A model generated the notes under the pieces. It ran no database searches and was not told the origin of the DNA. It was given only the letters and a program-made list of their open reading frames with translations. Made by a program: the position numbers and the translations under genes. A stretch of DNA of 64,000 bases from an uncultured Ruminococcus sp. (GTDB taxonomy: Bacteria > Bacillota > Clostridia > Lachnospirales > Lachnospiraceae): positions 1 to 64,000 of the forward strand of contig UQKK01000014.1 in the NCBI GenBank assembly GCA_900541505.1, written 5' to 3'. Positions 40,558 through 49,751 of this stretch are shown here, piece by piece (position 1 is the stretch's first letter; every line of letters starts with the position of its first letter).

Positions 40558-42267
40558 TTACGCAGATAGTTTTTGTTCTGCCTTCCACATGGCCGCATAC
40601 TTTCCGTTCTTTTTCAAAAGTTCCTCATGACTGCCGCTTTCCACCGCCTTGCCATCTGAGATAACAATAATCTGGTCTGCCTTCTGGACGATGGCAAGTG
40701 TATGGGCAATCATCACAACCGTTTTCCGGTTCCCCAGCAGACTGCTGATTGCTTCTTTTACTGCCAGTTCATTTTCCACATCCAGGCTGGCGGTTGCCTC
40801 GTCCAGCAGCAGAATCGGAGCTTTTTTAAGGATTGCCCTGGCAATGGAAAGCCTCTGCCGTTCGCCGCCGGAAAGCTGATTCCCGTTTTCGCCCACAACT
40901 GTATCATAGCCGTCCGACATCCTGCGGATAAATTCATCACAGTTTGCCTCACGGCAGGCGGCCTCAATCTCTGCATCCGTAGCCGATGGTCTGGCGTAAC
41001 GGATATTATTCTTCACGGTGTCATCAAACAGGAACACATCTTGGTCAACCATTGAGATTTCAGCAAGCACCTGTTCCGCGCCCGCTGTCTTGGCCGGGCA
41101 CCCGCCAATGAGGATTTCCCCGCCATCCGCTTCGTAGTATTTAGAAATAAGGTTCAGGATTGTGGACTTTCCGGAGCCGGAATCGCCCACAATGGCAGTC
41201 AGCTTATGATCCGGGATCGTAACACTGACATCCTTTAGTATGGGTTCTCCCTTGACGTAAGAAAAGTCCACATGGCGAAACTCAATCTCATGGCCTGCGG
41301 GAGTAAAGGGCACATCGCTTTCGACATCCTCTTTTTCATGGATCACGTTTTCAATCTGCTGCTTTGCAATCATCAGATTTTTGTAGCTTGTCAGGTCAAC
41401 AAAGATCGTATCGGACAATTTGGATAAAAACAGAGGCAGAAAACACATCAGCAGAAATGCAACCGTCTCCAGATGACCGGAAATCCACTGCCGCCCAGCT
41501 ACCCAGATCACAATCGGCATAGAGAACCATGAGAGGATACTGTGAATCATGCCGACGGGGATTACTTTAACCTCATAAAGAAAGCTGATGTCACTGAAAG
41601 CCTTCATCGCCTCTGTAACTGTTTTATTTTTGGTTCCGCCAATTCCATAAGCACGAAACGTCTGGATTCCTGTGATATACTCCACGATACTGCTTACATT
41701 TTCGGCACAGATTTCACTTTTCCTCGCGCCATATTTTTTGACCTGATGAAAAGAAAACCACAACGCTGGAATCAGCAACAAGTCTGCCGCAAGAAGAATC
41801 ACACCGGCCGGCACACATAGTGTAGCCACAAACCCGATCAGCATCAGGGACAGTGCAATATTCTTCGCCAAATCCCCGGTTTTATGGGTCATGATTGTTT
41901 CATAGCTGTTCACATTAGCAGTCGCCACATTGATGTAATCGCCGGTCTGTGCGGCGTTAAAACGTGACAGAGGAATTTTTTTCAGCTTATCGCCCAGATA
42001 CAGCCGGATGTTCTGGCTGACACTGGCCCCGCCAATCTGTCCCTGCACATAACCATAGCTGTATATGCCAAGACGAAGTACAAAGATCAAAAAGAGACCT
42101 CCTGTCAGCTTCAAAATCACCGGCATATCCAGCGTATTGTTCCACAAAGCCTGAAGCACATAATAAATCAGCATAAAATTGCTTCCGGATAAAAGCCCCT
42201 CAAGAACGGTACACAAAATAGACAGATGAAATTTCCGGTTCCCTTTTAAGACATTCTGTTCCTTCAT
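40558..42267 (-). CDS. ABC half-transporter, YbtQ/IrtB-like (cluster 1)
   Basis: About 569 residues, start MKEQNVLKGNRKFHLSILC at 42267, overlapping the upstream stop (ATGA). Six-helix TMD (residues 15-310), then NBD: Walker A VGDSGSGKST, signature QLSGGERQRL, Walker B ILLLDEATASLD, H-loop VVMIAHTL. This exporter-fold half-transporter is paired with the adjacent one. Pairs of this kind beside AraC/DtxR regulators and ECF genes include YbtP/YbtQ and EqbK/EqbL, which import metal-loaded siderophores despite the exporter fold. Import here is inference from context. Confidence 0.88.
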   Translation of the reverse strand: MKEQNVLKGNRKFHLSILCTVLEGLLSGSNFMLIYYVLQALWNNTLDMPVILKLTGGLFLIFVLRLGIYSYGYVQGQIGGASVSQNIRLYLGDKLKKIPLSRFNAAQTGDYINVATANVNSYETIMTHKTGDLAKNIALSLMLIGFVATLCVPAGVILLAADLLLIPALWFSFHQVKKYGARKSEICAENVSSIVEYITGIQTFRAYGIGGTKNKTVTEAMKAFSDISFLYEVKVIPVGMIHSILSWFSMPIVIWVAGRQWISGHLETVAFLLMCFLPLFLSKLSDTIFVDLTSYKNLMIAKQQIENVIHEKEDVESDVPFTPAGHEIEFRHVDFSYVKGEPILKDVSVTIPDHKLTAIVGDSGSGKSTILNLISKYYEADGGEILIGGCPAKTAGAEQVLAEISMVDQDVFLFDDTVKNNIRYARPSATDAEIEAACREANCDEFIRRMSDGYDTVVGENGNQLSGGERQRLSIARAILKKAPILLLDEATASLDVENELAVKEAISSLLGNRKTVVMIAHTLAIVQKADQIIVISDGKAVESGSHEELLKKNGKYAAMWKAEQKLSA

Positions 42268-44027
42268 ACTGTCTTGCCCCCTTTCAACTGATAGGCCACT
42301 GACCTTGCACGGTTGTAGGTTTCCCATGCCTGCCTATAATACCTGTTTTTCTGCTGCACTTCCTCATGGCTTCCGACACAGGTAATCGTATGGTTTTCCA
42401 CCACGGCCACCCGGTCGCACATCTTAATTGCCCCCAGCCGGTGCGCCACAATAATGACTGTTTTTCCTTTGCATAAATTTTCAACTGCCTTGTCGATCTC
42501 CACCTGATTTTCGGGATCAGAGGCGCTTGTAGCCTCATCCAGAATCAGGATGGGAGCATTTTTAAGAATTGCCCGTGCAATCGCAATCCTCTGTTTCTCC
42601 CCGCCGGAAAACCGGGAACCAAAGCTTCCTACCTTTGTGTCATAGCCATCCGGCAGCCCCATGATCATATCGTCTATCTGCGCCCGCTTTGCCGCTCGCC
42701 GCACTTCCTCCAGGCTGGCATTGCTGCCCATACGGATATTCTCCAGTACGCTGTCTCTGGTTAAAAAGGTTTTCTGAAATACGATAGCAACCTGTTCCAG
42801 AAGCTCCTCATAATTCAAATCCTTTACATTCTTCCCGCCAATGGACACCTCTCCCTCCTGTACATCATAAAAACGGGAAATCAGTTCGATGACCGTACTC
42901 TTTCCGGCACCGGAACGTCCCACAAGCGCCATCTTTTCACCGTCTTTTATGCTCAGGCTGCAATCCTCCAGTACATTTTTCTCTCCCTTATAGGCAAAGG
43001 TCACATGGTTTAATACAATATCATGTTTTCTGGGAAATGGCTCCCCGCCTTCATAACACGGAATATCCAGGATTTCTTTTGTTTTTGTAATGCACTTTAG
43101 CACCTGTGCAAAATTGGAACCAAGCTCCTGCAGCGGACGCAGCTCCGTCAGATAAAGGGAACCAATGAACATAAACAGCAAAAATGCACTGGCCGTAATG
43201 GAGCCGTGAAGGAACCAGTAACCGCCAAAGGGCACCATGAGGAGCATACCGCATTCCGTGATCACAACATACGCTGCATAAGGTGGCCCCATCTTGCGGG
43301 AAACGGCATTCCAAACGGCATTTTCTTCGTAAATAGCATCAGAATATTTCTGAAATGACTTACTCCCCATATTGTAAGCCTTGATCAGCCGCATTCCGTT
43401 GATATACTCAATGATTACTGAGTTCAAATTGGCAATCGACTTATTTGCCCGCTCCATCATCGTATCCATTCCACGGAACATAATCCCCATAACAAGGAAC
43501 GCTAAAATAAGCGGAACCAGAGATATCAGCGCCAGCAGCACATTAACGGTACAAAGGTAAATAAAGACCGCCACAGGACCACACATATTATAGATCAGTT
43601 CCGGCAGATGATGAGCCAGAAACAGTTCCAGCTTCTCAATGTCCTCATTGAGAACCGTCTTAATGTCACCGGTATTCTTTTCACTCAGAACCCCAAGAGG
43701 CACTTTTGCCATATGCTCCACTACCATACAGCGCACCTTATAAAGCGCATGATAAGCGCCTTTGTGCTCCAATGCCCCTGACGTACTGAAAAACGTAAAA
43801 CGAACCACAATAGCAACCGCAATCATAACCGCATTTTCAAGCAACACTTCGCGGGTGCAGTTTCCCCGGTAAGCCGCATCCAGCAGCCGGTAAACCCCAT
43901 AATACGGGATCATAGTGGAAAAGCCACTGATAAAGGAACAAAGCACGGACAAATACAGATAATATCTGTCCTTTCCTGCCCAGGAAAGCAGCAGTCTCAC
44001 CGGACTTTCTTTTTCTTCTTTCAACAT
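42264..44027 (-). CDS. ABC half-transporter, YbtP/IrtA-like (cluster 1)
   Basis: About 587 residues, start MLKEEKESPVRLLLSWAGKD at 44027. TMD with six predicted helices, NBD with GRSGAGKST, RFSGGEKQRIA, ILILDEATSASD (the final Asp follows a Ser-Ala-Ser variant of the usual pattern) and VIIVAHRL. Heterodimer partner of the gene at 40558. Separated by only 35 bases from the EcfA gene upstream, so all are in one operon. Confidence 0.88.
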   Translation of the reverse strand: MLKEEKESPVRLLLSWAGKDRYYLYLSVLCSFISGFSTMIPYYGVYRLLDAAYRGNCTREVLLENAVMIAVAIVVRFTFFSTSGALEHKGAYHALYKVRCMVVEHMAKVPLGVLSEKNTGDIKTVLNEDIEKLELFLAHHLPELIYNMCGPVAVFIYLCTVNVLLALISLVPLILAFLVMGIMFRGMDTMMERANKSIANLNSVIIEYINGMRLIKAYNMGSKSFQKYSDAIYEENAVWNAVSRKMGPPYAAYVVITECGMLLMVPFGGYWFLHGSITASAFLLFMFIGSLYLTELRPLQELGSNFAQVLKCITKTKEILDIPCYEGGEPFPRKHDIVLNHVTFAYKGEKNVLEDCSLSIKDGEKMALVGRSGAGKSTVIELISRFYDVQEGEVSIGGKNVKDLNYEELLEQVAIVFQKTFLTRDSVLENIRMGSNASLEEVRRAAKRAQIDDMIMGLPDGYDTKVGSFGSRFSGGEKQRIAIARAILKNAPILILDEATSASDPENQVEIDKAVENLCKGKTVIIVAHRLGAIKMCDRVAVVENHTITCVGSHEEVQQKNRYYRQAWETYNRARSVAYQLKGGKTV

Positions 44028-44062
44028 GAAACACCTCACCTTCTTAATTTTCGGACTGTTTT

Positions 44063-45517
44063 TTAAATCGCAAACAGTTCCCTTATCCGAGGCTCATTTT
44101 CCGAACTGACCGCCAGATCATCCGGCATTTCGCCTTCATCAAAGTGCAAAATGCGTGTGCAGGTTCGGCATACAAATTCATAATCATGGGTAACGACAAA
44201 AATAATTTTCCCGGCAGCGGCAAGGTTCCGGATCAATCCCGCCACTTGTTCCATGCTGTCATAATCAAGGCCGCTGGTAGGTTCATCAAATACCAGCAGT
44301 TCTTTTTTGCAGATCATGCTGACGGCCACGGCCACCCTCTGCTTCTGGCCGCCCGACAGAGTGTTGGGATGCCGCTCTCTGAAAGGATAGAGCCCCAGTC
44401 CCTGTAAAGTCTGTCCGGCAAGCTGCCTGTCAGGTTTCTTAATCCCAAAGGAACATTCTGCTTCCACGCTCTCCGCAAACAATTCATAGTTCACGTCCTG
44501 CATAACCATATAGGAAAGTTTCAGGCGTTCCTTATGGCTTTGGGGCTTACCGTGCCACAGATAACTGCCCTGGCTGTCTCTATGCAGCCCGCACAGCCCG
44601 CGTGAAAATGTAGTCTTACCGGCCCCATTATGGCCGACCACGCCAATCACCTCCCCCGGCATTGCTCTCAGGCTGATATGCTCCAAAATTGTCCGTTTCT
44701 TATAGAACAAAGAAACGTCTTTTAGTTCCAGCACTGGTGGCAATGCAGGCGCAGGCAGACTGACAGGCTTTTCTTCCTCTAAATCAGTGGCTCTAAGCCC
44801 CATATCCCTTCGCTGCTTAACTGTCAATTTCCGGAATTCGGAAGTTCTGTAAACAGAGGCAATTTTACCTTGCTCCATATAGACAACCCGGTCTGCCACA
44901 TCCATCAGGTAATACAGGCGGTGCTCTGCAATCAAAATCGTTTTTCCCTGCTTTTTGATCAGCTGTAAGTGTTCCCTCAGCTCATGTATGGCTGTCATAT
45001 CCAGATTGGAGGACGGTTCATCCAGCAGATAAATATCCGGATTCATGGCATATACCGAAGCAAATGCGATTTTCTGTTTTTCTCCGCCGGACAGTTCAAA
45101 AATATTTCTTGCCCGTAGTTTTTCAATATGCAGTTCTTCGGTGGTCTGCCGTACACGTTCTGCCAGTTCACTTGGCGGACGGGCCTCGTTCTCAATCCCA
45201 AAAGCGATTTCACTGTCTGTATCTACATTGAAGAACTGGGTGCGTGGATTCTGGAACACGGACCCTACTTTCTCAGCAATCTGGTACATGGGAAGTTCTT
45301 CCACATTTTGACCATCCACCAATACGTTTCCCTGCAGGTTTCCTGTATAGAAGTGTGGAATCAGCCCATTTACCAGACGGGTAACTGTGGTCTTTCCGCA
45401 GCCGCTTCTCCCGCAAAACAAAACACATTCGCCATCTTTTATTTTTAAATCTACATCGTGCAGGCTTCCCTGCTCCTGTCCCGGATAGGAAAAGGATACT
45501 TGATGGAACTCAATCAT
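44063..45517 (-). CDS. ECF transporter double ATPase, EcfA-type (cluster 1)
   Basis: About 484 residues, start MIEFHQVSFSYPGQEQGSLH at 45517, overlapping the EcfT stop. Two fused NBDs: NBD1 with FCGRSGCGKTTVTRLVNG, FELSGGEKQKIAF and LLDEPSSNLD; NBD2 from about residue 260 with VGHNGAGKTTFSRGLCG, TLSGGQKQRVAV and VFDEPTSGLD. Energises substrate uptake through the S and T proteins encoded next to it. Fused EcfA dimers occur in the MptD/HtsT-associated and equibactin-type clusters. Confidence 0.9.
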   Translation of the reverse strand: MIEFHQVSFSYPGQEQGSLHDVDLKIKDGECVLFCGRSGCGKTTVTRLVNGLIPHFYTGNLQGNVLVDGQNVEELPMYQIAEKVGSVFQNPRTQFFNVDTDSEIAFGIENEARPPSELAERVRQTTEELHIEKLRARNIFELSGGEKQKIAFASVYAMNPDIYLLDEPSSNLDMTAIHELREHLQLIKKQGKTILIAEHRLYYLMDVADRVVYMEQGKIASVYRTSEFRKLTVKQRRDMGLRATDLEEEKPVSLPAPALPPVLELKDVSLFYKKRTILEHISLRAMPGEVIGVVGHNGAGKTTFSRGLCGLHRDSQGSYLWHGKPQSHKERLKLSYMVMQDVNYELFAESVEAECSFGIKKPDRQLAGQTLQGLGLYPFRERHPNTLSGGQKQRVAVAVSMICKKELLVFDEPTSGLDYDSMEQVAGLIRNLAAAGKIIFVVTHDYEFVCRTCTRILHFDEGEMPDDLAVSSENEPRIRELFAI

Positions 45518-46239
45518 GAGGAAATCACCCCTTTCCCATACAGCCCTGCCACAAAATATGCAAGAAAGCATAAAAGCACAAGAATATCCGCAACCCCAAA
45601 TTTAATTTGTACCAGACAAGTGCGGGGCTTAGGGTTTTCAATCCCGCGCGTTACAGATGCAATGGAAAGCTCATCTGCCGCTTTAGAAGCCGCCATCATC
45701 AACGGAACATATATGCAGTCTACCGTCATTCCGGGATTTCTGATAACCCCCCGTAGCGAAGGCGATACATCCCGCATCTTCATGGCATCTTTGATAAAAT
45801 GCCAGTCTTCCTGAATAGTTGGTACATAGCGAAGCATGACAGCCAGCGGAATCACAAGCTTCTTCGGGGCATGGACACGGTTCATCGCAGACAGAAATTC
45901 GCTGATTTTTGTAGTGGAAAGAACGATTCCTGACAGCAGACCACAGGGGTATACTTTGTGGACCAGACCAAGAAAAGCAACAAACATTGTGCGCAGTCCT
46001 CCTGTCATACTGCCCATCACCCAGACCGTGAACAGATAAACCAGCAGGTAGAACGCCACTCCTTTTATGGCATACCTCCCTTTTTTGCAGCATATGGCCA
46101 GGATACCAATCACCACTACAAGCCCAAGTTCATATTGAAGTGACGGTGCAAACATTGCGGAAAGGACACAGAGAAGCAGGAGCATAATTTTTGTCCGTGG
46201 GTCAATCCAAAGTCCTTTTTGCTGATAACCGCCCATCAC
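45514..46239 (-). CDS. ECF transporter T component (cluster 1)
   Basis: A 241-residue membrane protein with about five TM helices (IMLLLLCVLSAMFAPSLQ, AFYLLVYLFTVWVMG) and the coupling-helix motifs AASKAADELSIASVTRGIEN (A-R-G class, here S-V-T-R-G). Starts MMGGYQQKGLWIDPRTKIML, overlapping the S gene stop. Couples the double ATPase to the S component. Confidence 0.9.
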   Translation of the reverse strand: MMGGYQQKGLWIDPRTKIMLLLLCVLSAMFAPSLQYELGLVVVIGILAICCKKGRYAIKGVAFYLLVYLFTVWVMGSMTGGLRTMFVAFLGLVHKVYPCGLLSGIVLSTTKISEFLSAMNRVHAPKKLVIPLAVMLRYVPTIQEDWHFIKDAMKMRDVSPSLRGVIRNPGMTVDCIYVPLMMAASKAADELSIASVTRGIENPKPRTCLVQIKFGVADILVLLCFLAYFVAGLYGKGVISS

Positions 46240-46847
46240 TTTGTAATCCCTGCCTTTTCAAACTGCTTCCTCAGCATCCTGCCGCCAACCCACGCGCTGA
46301 AAGCCGCAATCAGCAAAGTGCCAAGAATAATAACAGCTAAAAGCCAGGAAGGCGCTGACGCACTCATCGTATCAATGTAAGACTGCTCTGTGCCATTTTT
46401 CAGCATAGTTCCTGCCCATCCTTCCGGGTCAACAAAAAATACCACATATGTAAATACACCGCCAAGGGACATTACCATATAAGAGAGGAGATTCACTGCT
46501 TTTTTCTTGTATTGTCCAAGTCCGGCAACAATGTCAGCAATAATCCCCATTGCAATATAACCGAGAGAAAATGCCCAGTGCATACCTGTCACAAACCAGA
46601 TGATGCCCATAATAATGCCCAGGATTGTAATACTCCAGCGCTTATGTACTTTCGCATTAAGAAGCAGATAAATAGGGCCGCACAGCAGGGCACTGCCCAT
46701 TGGCATATAAAAAGTTAAAACCGGATTCACGGCGAAAAATACGCCGCCTATCATAGTAAAGACAAAAAAGATGGCGCTGAAAATGCCCGTAGTGACTAAA
46801 TCTTTCACGGAAAGCCCCGTCTGCATGGTGTTCGATTGTTGATTCAT
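46236..46847 (-). CDS. ECF S component, MptD family (cluster 1)
   Basis: About 203 residues, start MNQQSNTMQTGLSVKDLVTT at 46847 with RBS AAGGAGGAAA. Five or six TM segments (GIFSAIFFVFTMIGG, PMGSALLCGPIYLLLNAK, ITILGIIMGIIWFVTGMHWA). The MptD family is an S-component-like group found with YbtPQ/Eqb-type clusters; its substrate has not been proven. It is the first gene of the operon, and a DtxR-type box lies 63 bases upstream. Confidence 0.82.
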   Translation of the reverse strand: MNQQSNTMQTGLSVKDLVTTGIFSAIFFVFTMIGGVFFAVNPVLTFYMPMGSALLCGPIYLLLNAKVHKRWSITILGIIMGIIWFVTGMHWAFSLGYIAMGIIADIVAGLGQYKKKAVNLLSYMVMSLGGVFTYVVFFVDPEGWAGTMLKNGTEQSYIDTMSASAPSWLLAVIILGTLLIAAFSAWVGGRMLRKQFEKAGITK

Positions 46848-46909
46848 AATGATTTCCTCCTTAATTTTCAAAACGATTGACCAACCGGCCAAAGTCTGCT
46901 ATTATTTGA

Positions 46910-46923
46910 TTAGTTTTGACTAA
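46910..46923. promoter_or_regulatory. DtxR-type operator box 1
   Basis: TTAGTTTTGACTAA, a 14-bp dyad with arms TTAG/CTAA and matching outer half-site bases, in the divergent region between the S component and the AraC gene. It resembles DtxR/MntR-type boxes (TTAG...CTAA arms). An almost identical palindrome occurs at 55328-55343 ahead of the second operon. Confidence 0.6.
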
Positions 46924-46978
46924 CTCCGATTTATAAAATAACTGATATTAGAACAAAGCGCAATACTTTGAAGAAAGG

Positions 46979-47016
46979 TTCGTCTATTCATTGCACAGTT
47001 TCGTCTAATCGTTGCA
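46979..47016 (+). promoter_or_regulatory. AraC-type direct-repeat operator
   Basis: TTCGTCTATTCATTGCA (46979-46995) and TTCGTCTAATCGTTGCA (47000-47016) match at 15 of 17 positions with a 21-base period, two helical turns. This spacing is typical of AraC-family half-sites. The second copy runs into the RBS/start of the AraC gene at 47030, suggesting autoregulation. Confidence 0.6.
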
Positions 47017-47029
47017 AGGAGGTAACAAT

Positions 47030-47998
47030 TTGAATGGTGATATACTCACAGACTACTACGAGCCACTTTTGACCAATAATAATTTTATTCTGGCTGATCG
47101 TGACGAAGGTTTTCATTCCGGTAAATGCTGGAAACTCTCCCCAAAAGCCGGGGAAGGATTTTATTGGATATACGCCCAAAAAGATTTATATGACATAAAA
47201 ATACATGATTTCTTTTTCTACGAAGATTTTTTTATGGAATTCAGCCTGCCGGAATGTCTCAGCATCACACAATATGAATCTATCTCCGGTGAAGAACTAA
47301 ATCCATACCGCCGCCTTTCGGCTGGCTGTATCAAAACTTTTGTCGGGGGCTATCAGCCCTACAAAGCTCTGATACACAAAAGAATCCCGATTCGTTCTAT
47401 TGGTATCGAGGTCATGCCTGCATATTATGAAGATTACTTAAAGAAGCGCTATCCGGGCGAATATAGGAACCCACTCACCGCTTTCCAAAAGGTAGACCAG
47501 ACAATGGATTTTCCGGCAATGTCAAAACTGCTTTATGAGTTAAAAAATTACCGGGGGAACGGCATTGCTGCCGGCTTATTTTATGAAGCTAAAGTTGCTG
47601 AGGCCGTTTCCCTTGTAATAGAAGAACAGAAAAAGCTCATTTGTCGGGATGAAAAGCAACTATCAAAACAAGATATTGCACAATTAGAAAATGTTACCGC
47701 TTATTTGAATGACCACTATGCTTTTGAAATTCCCTTAGACCGCCTGGCTAAAATTGCCTGTATGGGAACGACAAAGCTTAAGTTGTCTTTCAAACAGTTG
47801 CACGGGTGTACCATAACAGAGTACATCCAACAGCGGCGGATGAGCCAGGCAGAACATTTATTGATAAATACAGATTTCACAATAGGGCAGATTGCGGAAA
47901 CAGTCGGCTACTCTACTTCCAGCCGGTTTGCGGAGCTATTCCGCAAAAGCACCGGGATTTTACCAATGGAATACCGCAAAATGGCACGGCGAAACTAA
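47030..47998 (+). CDS. AraC-family regulator, YbtA-like (divergent, cluster 1)
   Basis: About 322 residues. TTG start at 47030 with RBS AAGGAGGT seven bases away; no in-frame ATG is nearer. N-terminal sensor domain of about 220 residues (FYWIYAQKDLYDIKIHDFFF), C-terminal double HTH: IPLDRLAKIACMGTTKLKLS, FTIGQIAETVGYSTSSRFAE. YbtA-type AraC proteins bind the metallophore and activate its importer genes. It is transcribed divergently from the cluster 1 operon, with direct repeats and a DtxR-type box in between, and runs convergently into cluster 2. Confidence 0.88.
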   Translation: MNGDILTDYYEPLLTNNNFILADRDEGFHSGKCWKLSPKAGEGFYWIYAQKDLYDIKIHDFFFYEDFFMEFSLPECLSITQYESISGEELNPYRRLSAGCIKTFVGGYQPYKALIHKRIPIRSIGIEVMPAYYEDYLKKRYPGEYRNPLTAFQKVDQTMDFPAMSKLLYELKNYRGNGIAAGLFYEAKVAEAVSLVIEEQKKLICRDEKQLSKQDIAQLENVTAYLNDHYAFEIPLDRLAKIACMGTTKLKLSFKQLHGCTITEYIQQRRMSQAEHLLINTDFTIGQIAETVGYSTSSRFAELFRKSTGILPMEYRKMARRN

Positions 47999-48002
47999 TT
48001 TA

Positions 48003-49751
48003 CTATTTGATCCGCCAGCCCTCGGCCTGTTCACGGATCTTGATAAACTCCTGATAGGTTCCTTTTTGTTCCAAAAGTTGTTTATGGGTACCTTTTTGCG
48101 CCACGGTTCCGCCATCAATCACCAGAATCTGATCCGCATTTTCAATCGTTGCCAATCTATGTGCAATGGTGATAATTGTTTTACCATGTGTCAATTCAGA
48201 AATTGCTTCCTGGATTAAATGCTCATTTTCCGGGTCTATGCTGGCGGTGGCCTCATCAAGAATTACAATGGGCGCATCTTTTAACATCGCACGGGCGATA
48301 GAGATTCGCTGTTTTTCGCCGCCGGATAAGGAAGAACCGCCTTCCCCGACAACCGTGTCATAGCCATCCGGCAACACCATGATGAAATCATGGCACCGTG
48401 CCGCCTTTGCAGCCGCAATGATCTGTCCATCCGTTGCATCCGGGCTTCCGAATCGGATGTTGTTTTTGATACTGTCCCGGAACAAATATACATTCTGAAA
48501 TACCATGCTGATATTTTTGAGCAGGCTGTCACAGGTAAATTCCCGCACATCTACTCCTCCAATCTTGACTGCGCCTGCGCTTACATCATAAAAACGGGCA
48601 ATTAAATTGCACAAAGTTGACTTTCCGCTTCCCGACGGACCGACAATAGCGGTTGTTGTGTTCTGCGGAATCGTAAAATTCAGATCATGCAGCACCGTCC
48701 GGCTGTTGTAGCCAAAGGACACGCCGCTAAACTGAATATCGTAAGCAGAAAGGGAAATGTCTTTTCCATTCTGGTCAATGTATTCCACCTGCTCAAGCGC
48801 CTCCAGCTTATCCAATGCCGAATCCACAATTGCCAGGATGTGTGCGGCATCGTTTACACTTTCAACACTGCCGAAAATAACAAAGGAAAACAGGACAAAC
48901 ATCAGGAAAACAGGGATACTCATTTGTCCGGAGTAAGTCTGCCATGCACAAATCAGCATGACTCCCATAGATGCCATTTTAAGCGCCAGTAAATGCAGGC
49001 AGTTATACGGTATAAAGCCTTTCTCAATCTTAATATTGATTTCTTTTAAGTCACGGCTTGCCTTACGGAAGCTTTCTGCTGATGCTCCCTCCTGCCCGAA
49101 AGACTTTACAATAGAAAGGCCGCGGATGTATTCGATTGCCGCCCCGGACATGTCTTCCGTCGCCCTATGTGCTTTTAATGCTGTCCGCTGACTGCGGCGG
49201 CTGATTCCTGCCAGTGCAAGTGCGGAAAACAGTGCTCCGCAAATTGCCACAAGAGCAGCAGCGGGGCTGAAAAATGCCAGACACAAAACCACCGCCAGAA
49301 ATTGAAGATACCCGTTTAGCACAACATCGACCATTTTCATACTCTGCAGCTCCAGAGCGGACAACTCCGTGGTCATTCTTGCGAGAATATCACCCACGTT
49401 GTTTTGAGAAAAATACCCAAGCGAAACTCGCTTTAGTACATCGCCCATACGGATTCGCTGGCTGGCTCCTACCTCATATCCGATACTTTCCTGCAAAACA
49501 GCTTTCCAATAGGAAAGTAAAAACCGCAGAAAAATAAATAGAATAATCGACAGTGTTGCAGTTATAACCATATGTTCAGGAAGCTGCGTATGATTCCAAA
49601 AAGAATCCAGAACGCCGCCTAACGCCCATGCCGCAATCATAGTAGGGGCCGCCGTCATAAAGCTGCTAAAGAAGGAGCATACAGCGCCAAGATAGAGCCG
49701 CCCCTTATATTTTCCGGACCAACGAATGATTCGTTTGATTGTTCCAAACAT
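48003..49751 (-). CDS. ABC half-transporter (cluster 2, second of pair)
   Basis: About 582 residues, start MFGTIKRIIRWSGKYKGRL at 49751, in TAATG overlap with the upstream stop. TMD (residues 15-310), NBD with IVGPSGSGKSTLCNLIARF, SLSGGEKQRISIA, IVILDEATASID, TIAHRLATIE. Paralogue of the 40558 protein. Last gene of operon 2. The AraC gene at 47030 ends only five bases away, convergent. Confidence 0.88.
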   Translation of the reverse strand: MFGTIKRIIRWSGKYKGRLYLGAVCSFFSSFMTAAPTMIAAWALGGVLDSFWNHTQLPEHMVITATLSIILFIFLRFLLSYWKAVLQESIGYEVGASQRIRMGDVLKRVSLGYFSQNNVGDILARMTTELSALELQSMKMVDVVLNGYLQFLAVVLCLAFFSPAAALVAICGALFSALALAGISRRSQRTALKAHRATEDMSGAAIEYIRGLSIVKSFGQEGASAESFRKASRDLKEINIKIEKGFIPYNCLHLLALKMASMGVMLICAWQTYSGQMSIPVFLMFVLFSFVIFGSVESVNDAAHILAIVDSALDKLEALEQVEYIDQNGKDISLSAYDIQFSGVSFGYNSRTVLHDLNFTIPQNTTTAIVGPSGSGKSTLCNLIARFYDVSAGAVKIGGVDVREFTCDSLLKNISMVFQNVYLFRDSIKNNIRFGSPDATDGQIIAAAKAARCHDFIMVLPDGYDTVVGEGGSSLSGGEKQRISIARAMLKDAPIVILDEATASIDPENEHLIQEAISELTHGKTIITIAHRLATIENADQILVIDGGTVAQKGTHKQLLEQKGTYQEFIKIREQAEGWRIK

